A stretch of 64,000 nt of DNA from Paenibacillus amylolyticus (GCF_029689945.1 NZ_CP121451.1:6634001-6698000); one strand, 5' to 3'. Shown: positions 18,352 through 28,461, counted from the stretch's first letter. Notes: generated from the sequence alone by a model not told the origin. Made by a program: numbers and translations.

Positions 18352-20138
18352 GCTGTGCACCCTCCCCGTATTGTGATTCATGGATTCGACGATACAGCTC
18401 TGACGATTCCATCAGGTCTTCATGTTTTCCCTGTCCAATGAGTTCTCCATCATCAAGCAGCAGAATCAGATCCGCCGATGTCGTCGAACTGATCTTCTGG
18501 GTGATGATAAACGTAGTACACGACAATTCTTCCAACGCATCCAGCAGTCTGCCTTCTGTCGCCACATCCAGTGCGCTCGTGCTATCGTCCAAAATCAGAA
18601 TTTTCGGCCTGCGCACCAGTGCTCGTGCAATGGAAAGTCGCTGCTTCTGTCCACCGGAGAGATTAACTCCCCGTTGCCCCAGCAAGGTATCATAACCGTC
18701 TGGTAAATTCTCAATGGTCTCATGAATCTGGGCGCGCTTCGCTGCTTCCACGATCTCTTCCAAGGTAGCATCTTCCTGACCCCAGGCAATATTCTCCCGT
18801 ATGGAGCCGGTAAACAGGACAACCTCCTGAGGCACATAACCAATCGCACCACGCAGCATGGACAGATCCAGCTCTGTTGCATCCGTACCATCAATTCGGA
18901 CCTTGCCTTGATCCTCTGTGTACAACCGTGGAATAAGCTGCACCAGTGAAGATTTCCCTGAGCCTGTTGCTCCCATAATGGCAATACGTTCCCCGCCTTT
19001 GCAGTGAATGTAATGTTGTCCAGTACTGTAATTTCACTATTCGGGTAACTGAAGCCTACGCTGCGGAATTCAACCGCTCCCTGCACAGCGCGCTGTTTCT
19101 TCGAAGAGTATACAGATGGCGGAAAATGTGAAGATTTCACAGATCCGGCAGACGTTGCAGACGTTGCTACCGCTTTATTCTGTTCAGTCTCTGACGTATC
19201 CTCCGTATTAAACACTTCATTCAGACGCTGCGCTGAAGCGCTTGCTCTCGAGAAGGTCACCAGAATCCAGGACAATGCAGACATGGCTCCAATTGTGCGA
19301 AGCAGATAGTTAATGACGGCAACCACTTCACCTACGGTTGCATTACCAGCGGCAATGTCTACTCGTCCGAACCAGAGCACGGCGATGATACAGACATTCA
19401 TCATCAGCAGCATGAATGGCATCGTGGTCTCCGTCAAGCGCAGCGCGGAGATTGTGCCTTTCATCAGCTTGCCGCTGAATCCGGCAAAGCGTTCAATCTC
19501 ATGGCCCATCCGTACGAAGACACGGATCAGCCGAATGCCTGTCAGATTCTCCTGGATGACTCCATTGACGGCATCCAGTCTGCGCTGCACATTGCGGAAC
19601 AGCAACGCTGCCTTTTAATCATCCATACCACAACCACAAGCAGGACAGGAACCATGACAACCAGCAGCAGACCCAGCCTCGGATTCACGATCACTGCCAT
19701 AATCATGCTACCGATAACCACCAAAGGCACCCGTGTCATGAATCGCAGGCTCATGAAGACCGTGTCCTGAACCTGGGTCACATCCCCTGTTAATCGGGTG
19801 ATCAGGGACGATGTTGCAAACCGGTTAAATACGGCATAAGAGAACGTTTGCACTTTCTCATACAGCTTCTCCCGCAGATCGTATCCAAACCCCAGACTCG
19901 CATGGGACGCAAAGAACGAACTGGCAATCCCGGCAGCAAAAGCCACCACAGCACTGCCAACCAGCACACCGCCCCATATCCAGACGACAGATAAATCCCC
20001 CTGTTGAATCCCGTTATCAATGATCTTGGAGATCAGATAAGGCTGGGCCAGCTCCACCGCAAGCTCAATCAACATCATGACCAGGGCGGCAATCGCGGCA
20101 ACTCGGTACTTCTTCAAGTAGTATAACAGCTTGATCAT
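18332..20138 (-). CDS. ABC exporter half-transporter, degenerate-site subunit (two frameshifts)
   Basis: About 602 residues: six membrane helices, then an ATPase domain. Walker A is GATGSGKSS and the signature is a canonical LSGGQKQR. Walker B ends LILDDSTS, with Asp replacing the catalytic Glu, and the H-loop is ITQKIS, with Gln replacing His. These are the usual losses in the degenerate subunit of heterodimeric exporters, and they complement the partner encoded next. Breaks lie at an A/T run (19613-19616, restoring MIKKAALLFRN) and a C run (18991-18994, restoring KAGERIAIMGATG). The ATG at 20138 has GGAGG 7 nt upstream. Exported substrates are unknown. Confidence 0.87.
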
Positions 20139-20374
20139 AAGCATTCCTCCGGCTCGGAGCACCCTAAACCGATAGCACGTTCCAGCTCAGAGCCTCCATT
20201 AGACATGTTGTTTTCTCCACTTCGTCCAATATGTAATCATTTCTATGTACACATATGGTTATTATAGCGTATTTTACAATGCCGCTTCTATTCTTATTAC
20301 CCTACTTTTCCCATGACAATAACTTATCAACATTATGACAGCAAAAAAAAGGAAGGTCTCGTTTAATGATCAAC

Positions 20375-20404
20375 AAAAAACCAGGACATGAATGTCCCGG
20401 TTTT
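20375..20404 (-). terminator. Terminator of the transglutaminase-like gene
   Basis: The stem AAAACC.GGACAT / ATGTCC.GGTTTT with a 2-nt loop is followed by a T6 run on the minus strand, 4 bp after the stop codon. Confidence 0.85.
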
Positions 20405-20407
20405 CGG

Positions 20408-21217
20408 CTAATATGCTTTTTCTACTTGATATTTGGAGGAATCTTTGATCATCGTAATATTGGTTTTGCTTTTCTTCCATGTGGCGTCCACAGTTGTATC
20501 AATGGTGATCCATTTCCCGTCCAGATAGACTTCGTTCCAAGCATGGTACGTATCTACATAAGCGCTTGTTCCCATATTCAGCTTGGCTGGAATACCGACA
20601 CTCCGGACCATCCCCGCAAACAAAGAGGAGTATCCGTAACAGATCGCTTTGCGAGAAGCCATGGTAACGTCCATTTCAGGCAAGTACCCATCACTTGGAA
20701 GATTCGCGGCCAACTGTTTATCGTAGTTCACAGTAGTAATAATATAGTTATAGATCGCTCTAACCTTGTCTGTATCCGTTTTTTTGCCTTTAGTCAGCTC
20801 TCTCGCTTTTGCAGCAGCTTGTTTGGTTGTCGTCCAATCCACATTCTGTATGGAATTCAGATATACACGGCTGGAGTTGCTGAGCTTCAAATTGACTTTT
20901 TTCTGTTCCAGAATCTGATACAACTTGCCGCTGGTCTGTTCCAATAACGTAATTGAATATTCGCCATTCCCCATCTGGAGCGGAAACACCTCAGATTTTT
21001 TCCCCGGAACCAGATTATACGTATATTTTTCCTGCCCTTTTGCAATCTGAACCTTGGTTCTAACAAGGGATTTCACATCATATTGAACATGGATGATACC
21101 TTTGCCCACATCTGATGTATCCAACCATTCCTGCCGATCTGCATACACGCGGCTTCCATGTGTCAGATTACCTGTGATCAGCAAAATGATGATCAGCGTC
21201 GCCATGAACTTGCGCAT
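20408..21217 (-). CDS. Exported transglutaminase-like (papain-fold) protein
   Basis: The 269-residue protein starts with a signal peptide (FMATLIIILLITGNLTHGSRVYA). An all-beta N-terminal half precedes a transglutaminase-like domain (about 140-260). The catalytic Cys is in RKAICYGYSSLFAGMVRSVG, the His in YHAWNEVYLDGKW and the Asp in WITIDTTVD, a complete Cys-His-Asp triad. Family members act as proteases, cross-linkers or peptidases outside the cell; the reaction here is unknown. It is a single-gene unit preceded directly by a c-di-GMP-I riboswitch. The ribosome binding site GGGAG sits at the riboswitch 3' edge. The sortase and LPXTG adhesin genes lie upstream on the same strand. Confidence 0.85.
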   Translation of the reverse strand: MRKFMATLIIILLITGNLTHGSRVYADRQEWLDTSDVGKGIIHVQYDVKSLVRTKVQIAKGQEKYTYNLVPGKKSEVFPLQMGNGEYSITLLEQTSGKLYQILEQKKVNLKLSNSSRVYLNSIQNVDWTTTKQAAAKARELTKGKKTDTDKVRAIYNYIITTVNYDKQLAANLPSDGYLPEMDVTMASRKAICYGYSSLFAGMVRSVGIPAKLNMGTSAYVDTYHAWNEVYLDGKWITIDTTVDATWKKSKTNITMIKDSSKYQVEKAY

Positions 21218-21227
21218 GACATGTTAA

Positions 21228-21315
21228 CTCCCTTCGGTAGCCAGGCTGCCACGCTTATGCGGAAGGCCCTTTGGCTTTGCGTCCCTGCCTTTCGACAGGT
21301 TTGCCGTTGTCGTAT
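21228..21315 (-). promoter_or_regulatory. Cyclic di-GMP-I (GEMM-I) riboswitch
   Basis: Read on the minus strand the leader shows the class I c-di-GMP aptamer pattern. GGCAAACC opens a hairpin closed by a GAAA tetraloop (CCTGTCGAAAGGCAGG). The near-invariant GGGACGCAAAGCC follows, then a second hairpin (GCCTTCCGC ATAAGC GTGGC), then the receptor-like GGCTACCGAAGG. The 3' edge merges with the GGGAG ribosome binding site, 10 nt before the ATG at 21217, so control of translation is plausible. No separate intrinsic terminator is evident between aptamer and gene. Confidence 0.9.
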
Positions 21316-21443
21316 TACGTTGGTAGTTTACAATCTTTACTAATATATATCGGACAGTTAATCCTTGCGGTTGAATAGACCATTGTACCTATTTCAAGAT
21401 ATGTATGAGGATAACAGGTGGCATGCTGAATATATGAACAGGC

Positions 21444-21478
21444 AAAAAAGCCGAACCCTTGTTGGGTTCAGCTTTTTT
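21444..21478 (-). terminator. Terminator of the adhesin-sortase operon
   Basis: The stem AAAAAAGC.GAACCC / GGGTTC.GCTTTTTT with a TTGTT loop and T6 on the minus strand, 23 bp after the sortase stop. Confidence 0.88.
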
Positions 21479-21501
21479 GTATAACGCTATACTTTTGCTT
21501 A

Positions 21502-22182
21502 TTACATCATTCGGGCCTGCACGATCAGGCGGTGCGTGGGATTAATCAGAGGATCACATGTAATCAGAGTAAGTAATCTGTCATCACCCTCGTTGTTTAG
21601 TACAGATATATCTGTGGGCTCTACAATCTTAATTCGGATGACCTCATACAAGTACTCTTGTCCATGTCTGCGTATCTTAATCTCATCACCAAGGACCACT
21701 TCATTCAGACGATTGAACAATCGCCCTGTGGTGTGCGCACGATGAGCTGCAATTGCAGCATTCCCTGGTTGGCCTGGCAAAGATGTCTCACTGATGTGTA
21801 CAGCAGCATGTTTCATATTCTGCTTGGTGGCTCCCTCCAGAATCGGCAGCTCCACATCGATACGATCAATGCCAATCACGCCGATTACAGAGGGGTCTGC
21901 AATCTGATCTTCTGCATGTTATGGGTCTGATTCTTGTGAAGAAGCACCCTCATCATCTTCCGTATTCTCCAACAGATTCGATACCTTCTTGTAACTGTTG
22001 AGTATACGTTGTCCATCTAAAATACCTTCACTTGAAGAACGTGAGGATGAGTCCTGCAAAGAGGCATGTTCTGCCGTCTTCAGCAACTGGTTCGTCTTCC
22101 TGTCCTCATTCCATTCCCTCAGACCTGGATATAGGATGATCGCTATCCCCAGCAATAGAAGCACATATGCAATTTTACGCAT
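21502..22182 (-). CDS. Class D-like sortase, interrupted by an in-frame TAA
   Basis: The frame runs from an ATG at 22182 (AAGAAAGG upstream) to 21502. An N-terminal membrane anchor (IAYVLLLLGIAIILYPGL) and a linker precede the sortase core. The core holds the catalytic His (IAAHRAHT), Cys (LLTLITCDP) and Arg (HRLIVQARM). A TAA at 21919-21921 interrupts it in the same frame, just before ADPSVIGVIGIDRIDVELPI. No ribosome binding site precedes the downstream part, so two separate genes are unlikely. The cause is a base substitution, either real or an error, and not a frameshift. It would anchor the adjacent LPQTG adhesin to the wall. If the stop is real, this is a pseudogene. Confidence 0.82.
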
Positions 22183-22185
22183 AGG

Positions 22186-25100
22186 CTAGACCTTTCTTCT
22201 AAACAATAAGCTGCTTCCGAGTAGTAACAAAATGATACCCGACACGTAAAATGGCATCTTGCTGTTTTCTCCTGTTTGTGGCAACATACCTGTTTGCATT
22301 CCACCGCCGTCAGGTTGCTGTGGCTGAGGTTCACCGACAGGCATTCCTTGGGGAATCGGATCCTCGTTGATCACCACTGGCGGCGCGTTGGCTCCACAGG
22401 CGTACCCGGGATAACGGGTTGCTCACTTCCAGGGGTACCCTCATCGGATGGTGTTGGGTTCGGATCAACACCTCCCAGCGGAATATCCTCATCCTCAATA
22501 ATCACAGGAACCGGAGTAACAGGTACCGGAGTCCCTGGAACAACAGGTTCAATTGGTGACTGTGGATCAGAGCCCACAGGTGTTCCTGGTTCGGTTGGTG
22601 TCTGTGGATCAGAGTCCACAGGTGTTCCTGGTTCGGTTGGTGTCTGTGGATCAGGGTCCGCAGGTGTTCCTGGTTCGGTTGGTGTCTGTGGATCGGGATC
22701 CGCAGGTGTTCCCGGTTCGGTTGGTGTCTGTGGATCAGGGTCCGCAGGTGTCCCCGGTTCTACTGGCGGTTCTGTTTTCTTCGTGTTGGTTACCACCATG
22801 GTCTTCACGTTACCTGTCTTTTGGACACCGGAATCAATCTTGACGGTGATCTGAGCTTGATCAATATCATAGCCTTCCGGAGCTGTAAGCTCCTCCAGCA
22901 CATAGTCATCGTATAACAGATTGCTGAATACGATTCTGCCATCGGCATCTGTGGTTTGGATGATTGGTGTACGCTTTTCTGCCTTATCATATAGAGCGAA
23001 TGTAGCACCCTCCAACTTCTCATCAGGCCGCTCCTTGTCTACCTTGGTTACTTCGAGACTGCCTGTAACTCCATTACCTGTCCCGCTTCCGGAGGAAGTA
23101 CGAACCGTAATTTGCTGCTCGGTCTCCCGCTTCTCCGTGGTTAGGCGGCTCCCTTCCATATAGACTTTATTGCTGACTTTGGATTTATCCGAAGCATGGA
23201 TGAACGACTGATACTCCAAGATGTATGCGGACGAGATTGCCTGTATAAATCTCAGTTCCAAACGCTGTTTACCCTCTTCATCTTTACGGATATTCAAAGT
23301 ATAATCGTGATCCCTAATTAACTCCTGATCCTTGGAGATTTCGCCTCCAGCGGTTACTTTAGTTGAATAGAGATGGAAAGAATCATCCATTAGAATCTGA
23401 TTTGCGCTAGGCTCATCGATAATCCGGGCATCGGTGACGTAAGATTGTCCTTCATTAATGTTAATGTTCCAGTTGATCTTATTGCCATTCTGAGCACCAT
23501 TCTTCGTGACATATACGCCACCGTGCGGGATGGCTACCGTTGCCGTCCATTCGGCAACCGTTGCTCCACTGCTTTGTACGACCGCTTTATTTTTCACTTG
23601 CGAGGTGAGCAATTCTCCCTCCAGTGATGTTCTGAACGTGATCCAGTAAGGGGTGCTGACGTTATCTGCGAATTGGATTCGAAGCTCATTCCCATTCTCC
23701 CGGGAAGGTGCAATAACGGTATACCGATCTGCCGGCACTTCTGCTCCCTTACTTGCTCCATTCCATGTACCGGACAATGTCATATCGTAAACTTTTACCG
23801 AATCAGGTATTACCTTCTGTCCTTGTTGCAGTACATCACGCACTTCCGTTTGACTCCATGATTTTTTATTGTAGTTCATCAGAATATCCCAGGTAATCTC
23901 TTTGTTGCTGGCATTGTAGGTACCTCGTTTGGCCCCATTGTCTTTGGTGAGATTATCAGGCCAGAATCTAGCGTCTGTCTCTGCAGAACGTGGCTCTTTA
24001 TTTTGCATCCATTCCATGTTGACTTTGTTCCAAAATTCGGGAGGTGCTTTGTTGATCTTCCAATCGCTGTTATATGATGTTTTGTATGTGATTGTATACG
24101 TGTTATTCAGTGACTTGGAAGGGTCAAAATGCAGTTCGAATCCGCTTCTGTTCCCTTCTGAGCCAAGAATAACAGTGTAATCCTGCGGGGATTGCAGTTT
24201 ATTTTTACCGTCTAGACTTGCAACCTGTATGGTATCAGGGAGAAGTTCCAGCCCCCCATTTGGAAATGAATCCTTGATTACAACTTGTTCCATCGGATAT
24301 TTATCACTGTTCAATGTTACTTTCCAGATGACCGTTTTATCCTTGAAATTGGCCTCAGCCACTTCTTTCTTAATCACGCCGCTTCGGAGAACCTGCTCTG
24401 CTTGAGAAGCTCCTCCATCTGTCGTGATTTTGTTGATGATCTTCTCATTCTCATAGACACGATTTATGGGTTTGGTCTGATACTTTATCGTATATGCGGT
24501 CTCCACATCCTCATGGAATTGCAGGTTGAAGCCACTTGTTTTATTTTCATTCTGGATCATCGTCAACGTATACGCGGAAGCATCCAGTGCTTCATTGCTT
24601 GTTCCTTTGTACACTTTGAACGATTCGTTTATCAATTGCTGACTTCCGTTAAACCGGTCATTTAGCTGGGCACTCGCCTGTGGTATATGTACATTCCCAG
24701 ATTGTATCCAACGGTCCATGAGATGGTTTGGCTGATCGGATCATATTTAGCTACGCTTTTGGAGAGCAGTGCTCCACGTTTCACGTTAACTGTGGCACTT
24801 GCTGATGTTTCTTCAATGTCATCTCCAGAAAGTACCGCTGTGTTGGTGTATTGCGCCGACTGATCCACCATTTGCGTGGAATATTCAATTCGATAGGCGG
24901 TATTGATGCTTTCTTTGTTCCAATGAAGCTTGAATCCCTTGTCACTATCCAATGTTTCTACTGCATACTCGCTTGCGTCCAGTGGTTCACGCAGGACGGT
25001 CGAACCATCGCCGTTCACTTGGAGATGATACACACGTATCGATTCCTTCTGAAGTTGCAGACCTTCAGGTGTCGGATCGGTGATCATGCCGCGGCTGAAT

Positions 25101-25981
25101 GAATCCAGCTCTTTGTTCACATCCAGTGTCCAGTTAATTGAATTAGAATCTGTCGCATCCACTTTCCCACGCTTCTCAAGTGCAGGTGCAGCTTGCGGTG
25201 CAATCTGGATGACGACGGTCTGTTCGCCACCTTTGATCGGTGTCACAATAGTTACCTCTGTGCTGCCCTTTACAATCTCTGTGCTGAATTCGGTTTGGAT
25301 CTGCAAGGTACCCGTTACATTGGAGTGGTTCTCCACATAGTCATTAAACGTAAGTACAACCTTGCCTTGACGATCCACGGTAAAACGCCCAACTTCGTTT
25401 TGCCCATTTTCAGTAGCCAGAGGTTCGTCTATATCGGTGTAGATGACAAACTGTTCCGGAAGATTAAAGGTAAAAGTATCTCCCGACTTGTACGTATTGT
25501 TCGGTAACTCCCAGTCATATTTCAACTGAATCGCTTCATCGGCCTGAATGCGATGACCCGGATTCTGTACGCTGTCGATGAGTGCTCCATCCGCACCGGT
25601 TAATATCAGTTTCGTTAAAATATTGACGTTCTGAGCTGGCTGCTCTTCAAGTTCATTGGTATCTTGAACTTCATCACTATCAGCTGGATCTGAGCTCTCT
25701 GTCTCTTCCGGTTGTTCCGGATCTGCTACGAGATCAGCCGAGGCTGGATCTTCGGTTAGATTCGACTCTTCAGACAAATCTGATGAATCGGGAGCTTCAC
25801 CTGCTTCTAAAGCATCTGGTTCATCTGATGTTTCGGTTGCTTCCTGGCCATTTTCTACAACTGGCATCTGCTCTGCATTCTCTTGATCAGCCGCAGCAGA
25901 TACCTGCGGAACCGTCACTCCCAAAAAAGTGTGTACAACGAGTAACAAAGCAATCATCAGGATCGGTAATTTTCTTCTCAT
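22186..25981 (-). CDS. LPXTG-anchored surface adhesin with Cna-type domains (two frameshifts)
   Basis: About 1265 residues after correction. A signal peptide (LPILMIALLLVVHTFLGV...VSAAA) leads into an acidic Glu/Asp/Ser-rich stretch. Several collagen-binding/SdrG-like beta-sandwich modules follow, with recurrent (I)xW(x)VxxN and NTAYRIEYST patterns. One CnaB/SpaA-type domain (LEVTKVDKERPDEKLEGATFALYD...VLEELTAPEGYDID) precedes a Pro-rich stalk of five 14-residue repeats. The sorting signal is LPQTG, a hydrophobic helix and RRK. Breaks lie at a C run (24696-24698, restoring YNLGNVHIPQASAQ) and near 22378-22390, which detaches the sorting signal. It probably mediates attachment to host or plant matrix. 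The sortase follows 3 bp downstream. Confidence 0.86.
22561..22770 (-). repeat. Five tandem 42-bp repeats inside the adhesin stalk
   Basis: Phase words TGTGGATC recur at 22561, 22603, 22645, 22687 and 22729. They encode EPGTP(A/V)(D/G)(P/S)DPQTPT-like 14-residue units. Being a multiple of 3, copy-number change would alter stalk length and keep the frame. Confidence 0.9.
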
Positions 25982-26119
25982 CGTTCGGCATGTCTCCTAG
26001 TTGTGTTATTTGTACTTCTGTCATGCGAAACATGATCGCCTAGTTTTAGACTGAAGTTCCAGTTCTTCTTTTTAAACCTTTGCCGGAAAGACAAAACGAT
26101 CCCAGCATAAAAATATGGA

Positions 26120-26148
26120 ATTTTATACCTATCCTATTCATATTGCAA
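26120..26148 (-). promoter_or_regulatory. Candidate sigma-A promoter of the adhesin-sortase operon
   Basis: TTGCAA, a 17-bp spacer and TAAAAT (4/6 and 5/6 matches to consensus) on the minus strand. This implies a leader of about 130 nt before the adhesin ATG at 25981. It is a pattern match only. Confidence 0.4.
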
Positions 26149-26151
26149 CAC

Positions 26152-26181
26152 AAAAAAAAGCCCTGATCTTAGGATCAGAGC
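26152..26181 (-). terminator. Terminator, distal of two after the lipoprotein gene
   Basis: The stem CTCTGATC / GATCAGGG with a 4-nt loop is followed by a T8 tract on the minus strand, directly upstream of the adhesin promoter candidate. Confidence 0.78.
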
Positions 26182-26220
26182 GTTGATAAATGAAGTTATA
26201 TGTTTTCCCAATTGGAACAA

Positions 26221-26259
26221 AAAAGAAAAACTCTGACCTTATTGAAAACAGCCAGAGTT
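26221..26259 (-). terminator. Terminator, proximal of two after the lipoprotein gene
   Basis: The stem AACTCTGGC / GTCAGAGTT is followed by TTTCTTTTTT on the minus strand, 37 bp past the stop at 26296. Confidence 0.75.
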
Positions 26260-26295
26260 CGTTCTACATTGACGATATAAGTCGCCTTTTATTCG

Positions 26296-27192
26296 TTATT
26301 CCCCGTAAATCTCTTTAATCCGTTCTTCCTCATTGGTAGACAACAGTACATTCAGCAATCCCATCGCATTATTGGCATCTGTTCTCGCCGTCTTGTACAT
26401 CTCGGCAAACGCCGCTTCATCCTGGTCCGGGTCCGTCTCAGCAAGCTTGCCCCACGAGGTACGGGCTTTGTCGTATAGCGTACTGAGCGTGATGTCACGT
26501 GGATGCTGGGCAACAGGTGCCATGGACTCAAATTTTGCTGTCACACGGAAGAAATCCATAGAGTCCTGGAATGACGTACTGCTGTAATCCTTATTTTTCA
26601 TCGCATCTTCTGTGATCAACAGACCTTCACGGGCAATAAACAGCGTTTTCACCATGGCACGTTCCAGATTGGTTGCTTCTTCCCAGGTTACATAAGATTC
26701 ATCAGGTGCTTGTACCGTTGTGAAATAAGGAAAGGCATCATCGATCAGACGCTGCGAATCGGAGTGAATCGGCACGCCTGCATTCACGTCCACAACAGCA
26801 TCGCTATAATTGGCAACATTAATGTTTTTGGAATTATTCTCACTGACCCGACGCACCGGATGATCATCAAGCGGGATACGGATGTAACCCAGTTGATCCG
26901 CATACTGCTGCTTCAATTCATCCAATGTGGAGTCCTTTCCAATCTTGCCTGCTTCGGCTGAAGAAGATTCTTTCGCGGCTGTCTCTGCCTCCTCACCAGC
27001 AGTCGAACCCGTTGCAGCGGTTTCTGTTACAGCAGCTTTCGAGCTATTGGTTTCGGATGAAGCAGCTTCTGCACCGGAAGCAGATTCCGGTGATGATGAT
27101 GTCTCTTTCACTCCGCCACCGCAAGCTGTCAGCATAGCTGCCAAACTGAACAGGACCGCGAATGTCTTTATCATATCATTCCATTTCATCAT
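26296..27192 (-). CDS. Uncharacterised lipoprotein
   Basis: This 298-residue protein has a lipoprotein signal peptide with lipobox LTAC (Cys about residue 24). A Ser/Ala/Thr/Glu-rich low-complexity linker runs to about residue 75. An acidic, largely helical domain follows (LDELKQQYADQLGYIRIPLD, WEEATNLERAMVKTLFIARE, a C-terminal NVLLSTNEEERIKEIYGE). I do not recognise the domain. It should be anchored to the outer face of the membrane. AGGGGAAG precedes the start. It stands alone with two terminators behind it, and its neighbours give no functional hint. Confidence 0.78.
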   Translation of the reverse strand: MMKWNDMIKTFAVLFSLAAMLTACGGGVKETSSSPESASGAEAASSETNSSKAAVTETAATGSTAGEEAETAAKESSSAEAGKIGKDSTLDELKQQYADQLGYIRIPLDDHPVRRVSENNSKNINVANYSDAVVDVNAGVPIHSDSQRLIDDAFPYFTTVQAPDESYVTWEEATNLERAMVKTLFIAREGLLITEDAMKNKDYSSTSFQDSMDFFRVTAKFESMAPVAQHPRDITLSTLYDKARTSWGKLAETDPDQDEAAFAEMYKTARTDANNAMGLLNVLLSTNEEERIKEIYGE

Positions 27193-27406
27193 CTAATCTT
27201 CCCCTATCGTATGTATATTCCTGAGAAACATTAACCTCTACTCCAACCCTTGAACAACTTACTTACAAAAATATCCTTTCAGATAACATGCTCGCTTCAC
27301 AACGGAGCACGTTCTACATTGTATCATAAGTCAAAAATGGGGTGTATACGACGATATACCTGTGTCTAAAGCCTTCTATCATGCCCGTCTTAATTACCAA
27401 CGCAAC

Positions 27407-27441
27407 ACAAAAACACTGTCATCCATATGGACAACAGTGTT
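27407..27441 (-). terminator. Terminator of the NERD gene
   Basis: The stem AACACTGTTGTCC / GGATGACAGTGTT with a 4-nt loop is followed by TTTTG on the minus strand, 13 bp after the stop. Confidence 0.8.
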
Positions 27442-27453
27442 CGTGCAGCGTGA

Positions 27454-28185
27454 CTATTTAATGCCTTTAGCCTTCTCCATATGCTCTGACCGAATCTGAG
27501 GATCGGTCGAGTTCACCGATGCTAACAGGGCGTGAATCGCCTGAATATCCTTCTCTTGAAATACGGTCTCGGGAACTTCAGTCTCAAGTCGTTCCGTCTT
27601 GCGCTGAATCGTCTCCACCAATTCATGGTCGTAGATGATGAGCTCATCCGAATTCACATACCTTACAGCAGGATCAACACTGATCCGGCAACGGTTTGTG
27701 AAGGTCACCATGGAGACGAGTCGTACTCTTTTGTAATCGCCGAGGTGTGCATGGATGGCTTCCACATGTGCACGATGCTGCATGAGCGGGTTGTACATTT
27801 TGACCCGGCTGCTGCTGACCGACCAATTGGCCTCTCTTCTTCCGCCGCGGATCTCACCTGTCGTCAGATTGCGGGTTTCGATCACGAAGATTGCCCGAGG
27901 ACCGATGACAACATGATCAATCTGCGAATAACCGGAGCGCGACTTCGGATTGGTAACGAGCAAGTCATTCAGCACTTTGTATTCACTCGGGAGACCCATC
28001 AGCTGATCTGCTGTACTAGGCTCCTCCGGCTGGCGTGTCCAATCCCCTTCCGCTTTTTTCTTGCGCTTACTGCGTACCATACGCGGAGGAATGGTTGTCG
28101 TCGAAGGTAAAGCTGAAGCGGAGGCTGTAATCTGGTTCGCAAGCTCTGGCTGTGTCTTGAACAGAGACAGGATTTTTTTGAACAT
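27454..28185 (-). CDS. NERD (nuclease-related) domain protein
   Basis: This 243-residue protein has a basic N-terminal region (RSKRKKKAEGDW) and a NERD-like core from about residue 65 to 180. EYKVLNDLLV, SGYSQIDHVVIGPRAIFVIETRN and IYDHELVETIQ are recognisable. The usual catalytic E-x-K of the fold reads E-T-R here, so nuclease activity is uncertain. The start at 28185 has GGAG 7 nt upstream. NERD proteins are found in DNA-processing and membrane-linked proteins of Gram-positives, often without a known role. It is a single-gene unit unrelated to its flanks. A second NERD domain occurs in the helicase at 53.7-55.6 kb. Confidence 0.8.
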   Translation of the reverse strand: MFKKILSLFKTQPELANQITASASALPSTTTIPPRMVRSKRKKKAEGDWTRQPEEPSTADQLMGLPSEYKVLNDLLVTNPKSRSGYSQIDHVVIGPRAIFVIETRNLTTGEIRGGRREANWSVSSSRVKMYNPLMQHRAHVEAIHAHLGDYKRVRLVSMVTFTNRCRISVDPAVRYVNSDELIIYDHELVETIQRKTERLETEVPETVFQEKDIQAIHALLASVNSTDPQIRSEHMEKAKGIK

Positions 28186-28402
28186 GGGCAAGCTCCGTTC
28201 TATTATAGTGTGGGTTACGGGTGAGCATTACAGGAGGAATAACATCCTTTGACACATTCATTATGTAAACATCTATTACTTATGTCGGATAAAGAGGGGT
28301 TAAAATAAAGGGGGCGCGGCCAAAATCTCTCCAATATGCAAAGTACATATGAACATTTAACCAATTCCGTGACTTTAGACGCAGAAAGAAGCCGTAAAAT
28401 AG

Positions 28403-28452
28403 AAAAAAACAGCGCAACCTTTCCTGAATCGAAAAAGAATGCGCTGCTGTTC
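28403..28452 (-). terminator. Terminator of the hydroxyacid dehydrogenase gene
   Basis: The stem GAACAGCAGCGCA / TTGCGCTGTT with a long loop is followed by a T7 tract on the minus strand, 10 bp past the stop. Confidence 0.75.
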
Positions 28453-28461
28453 TCTTGGTTA

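Noticed and set aside
21502..21879. A separate short sortase gene starting inside the sortase frame
   Set aside because: There is no ribosome binding site, it lacks a membrane anchor, and it lies in the same frame as the upstream anchor segment.
22561..22770. Regular repeats resembling a CRISPR array
   Set aside because: The units are head-to-tail without unique spacers and keep an open coding frame in the adhesin gene; no cas genes are present.
22276..22854. A Gly/Val/Ser-rich plus-strand open frame of 192 codons
   Set aside because: It is the antisense image of the 42-bp repeats in the adhesin stalk and has only low-complexity content.
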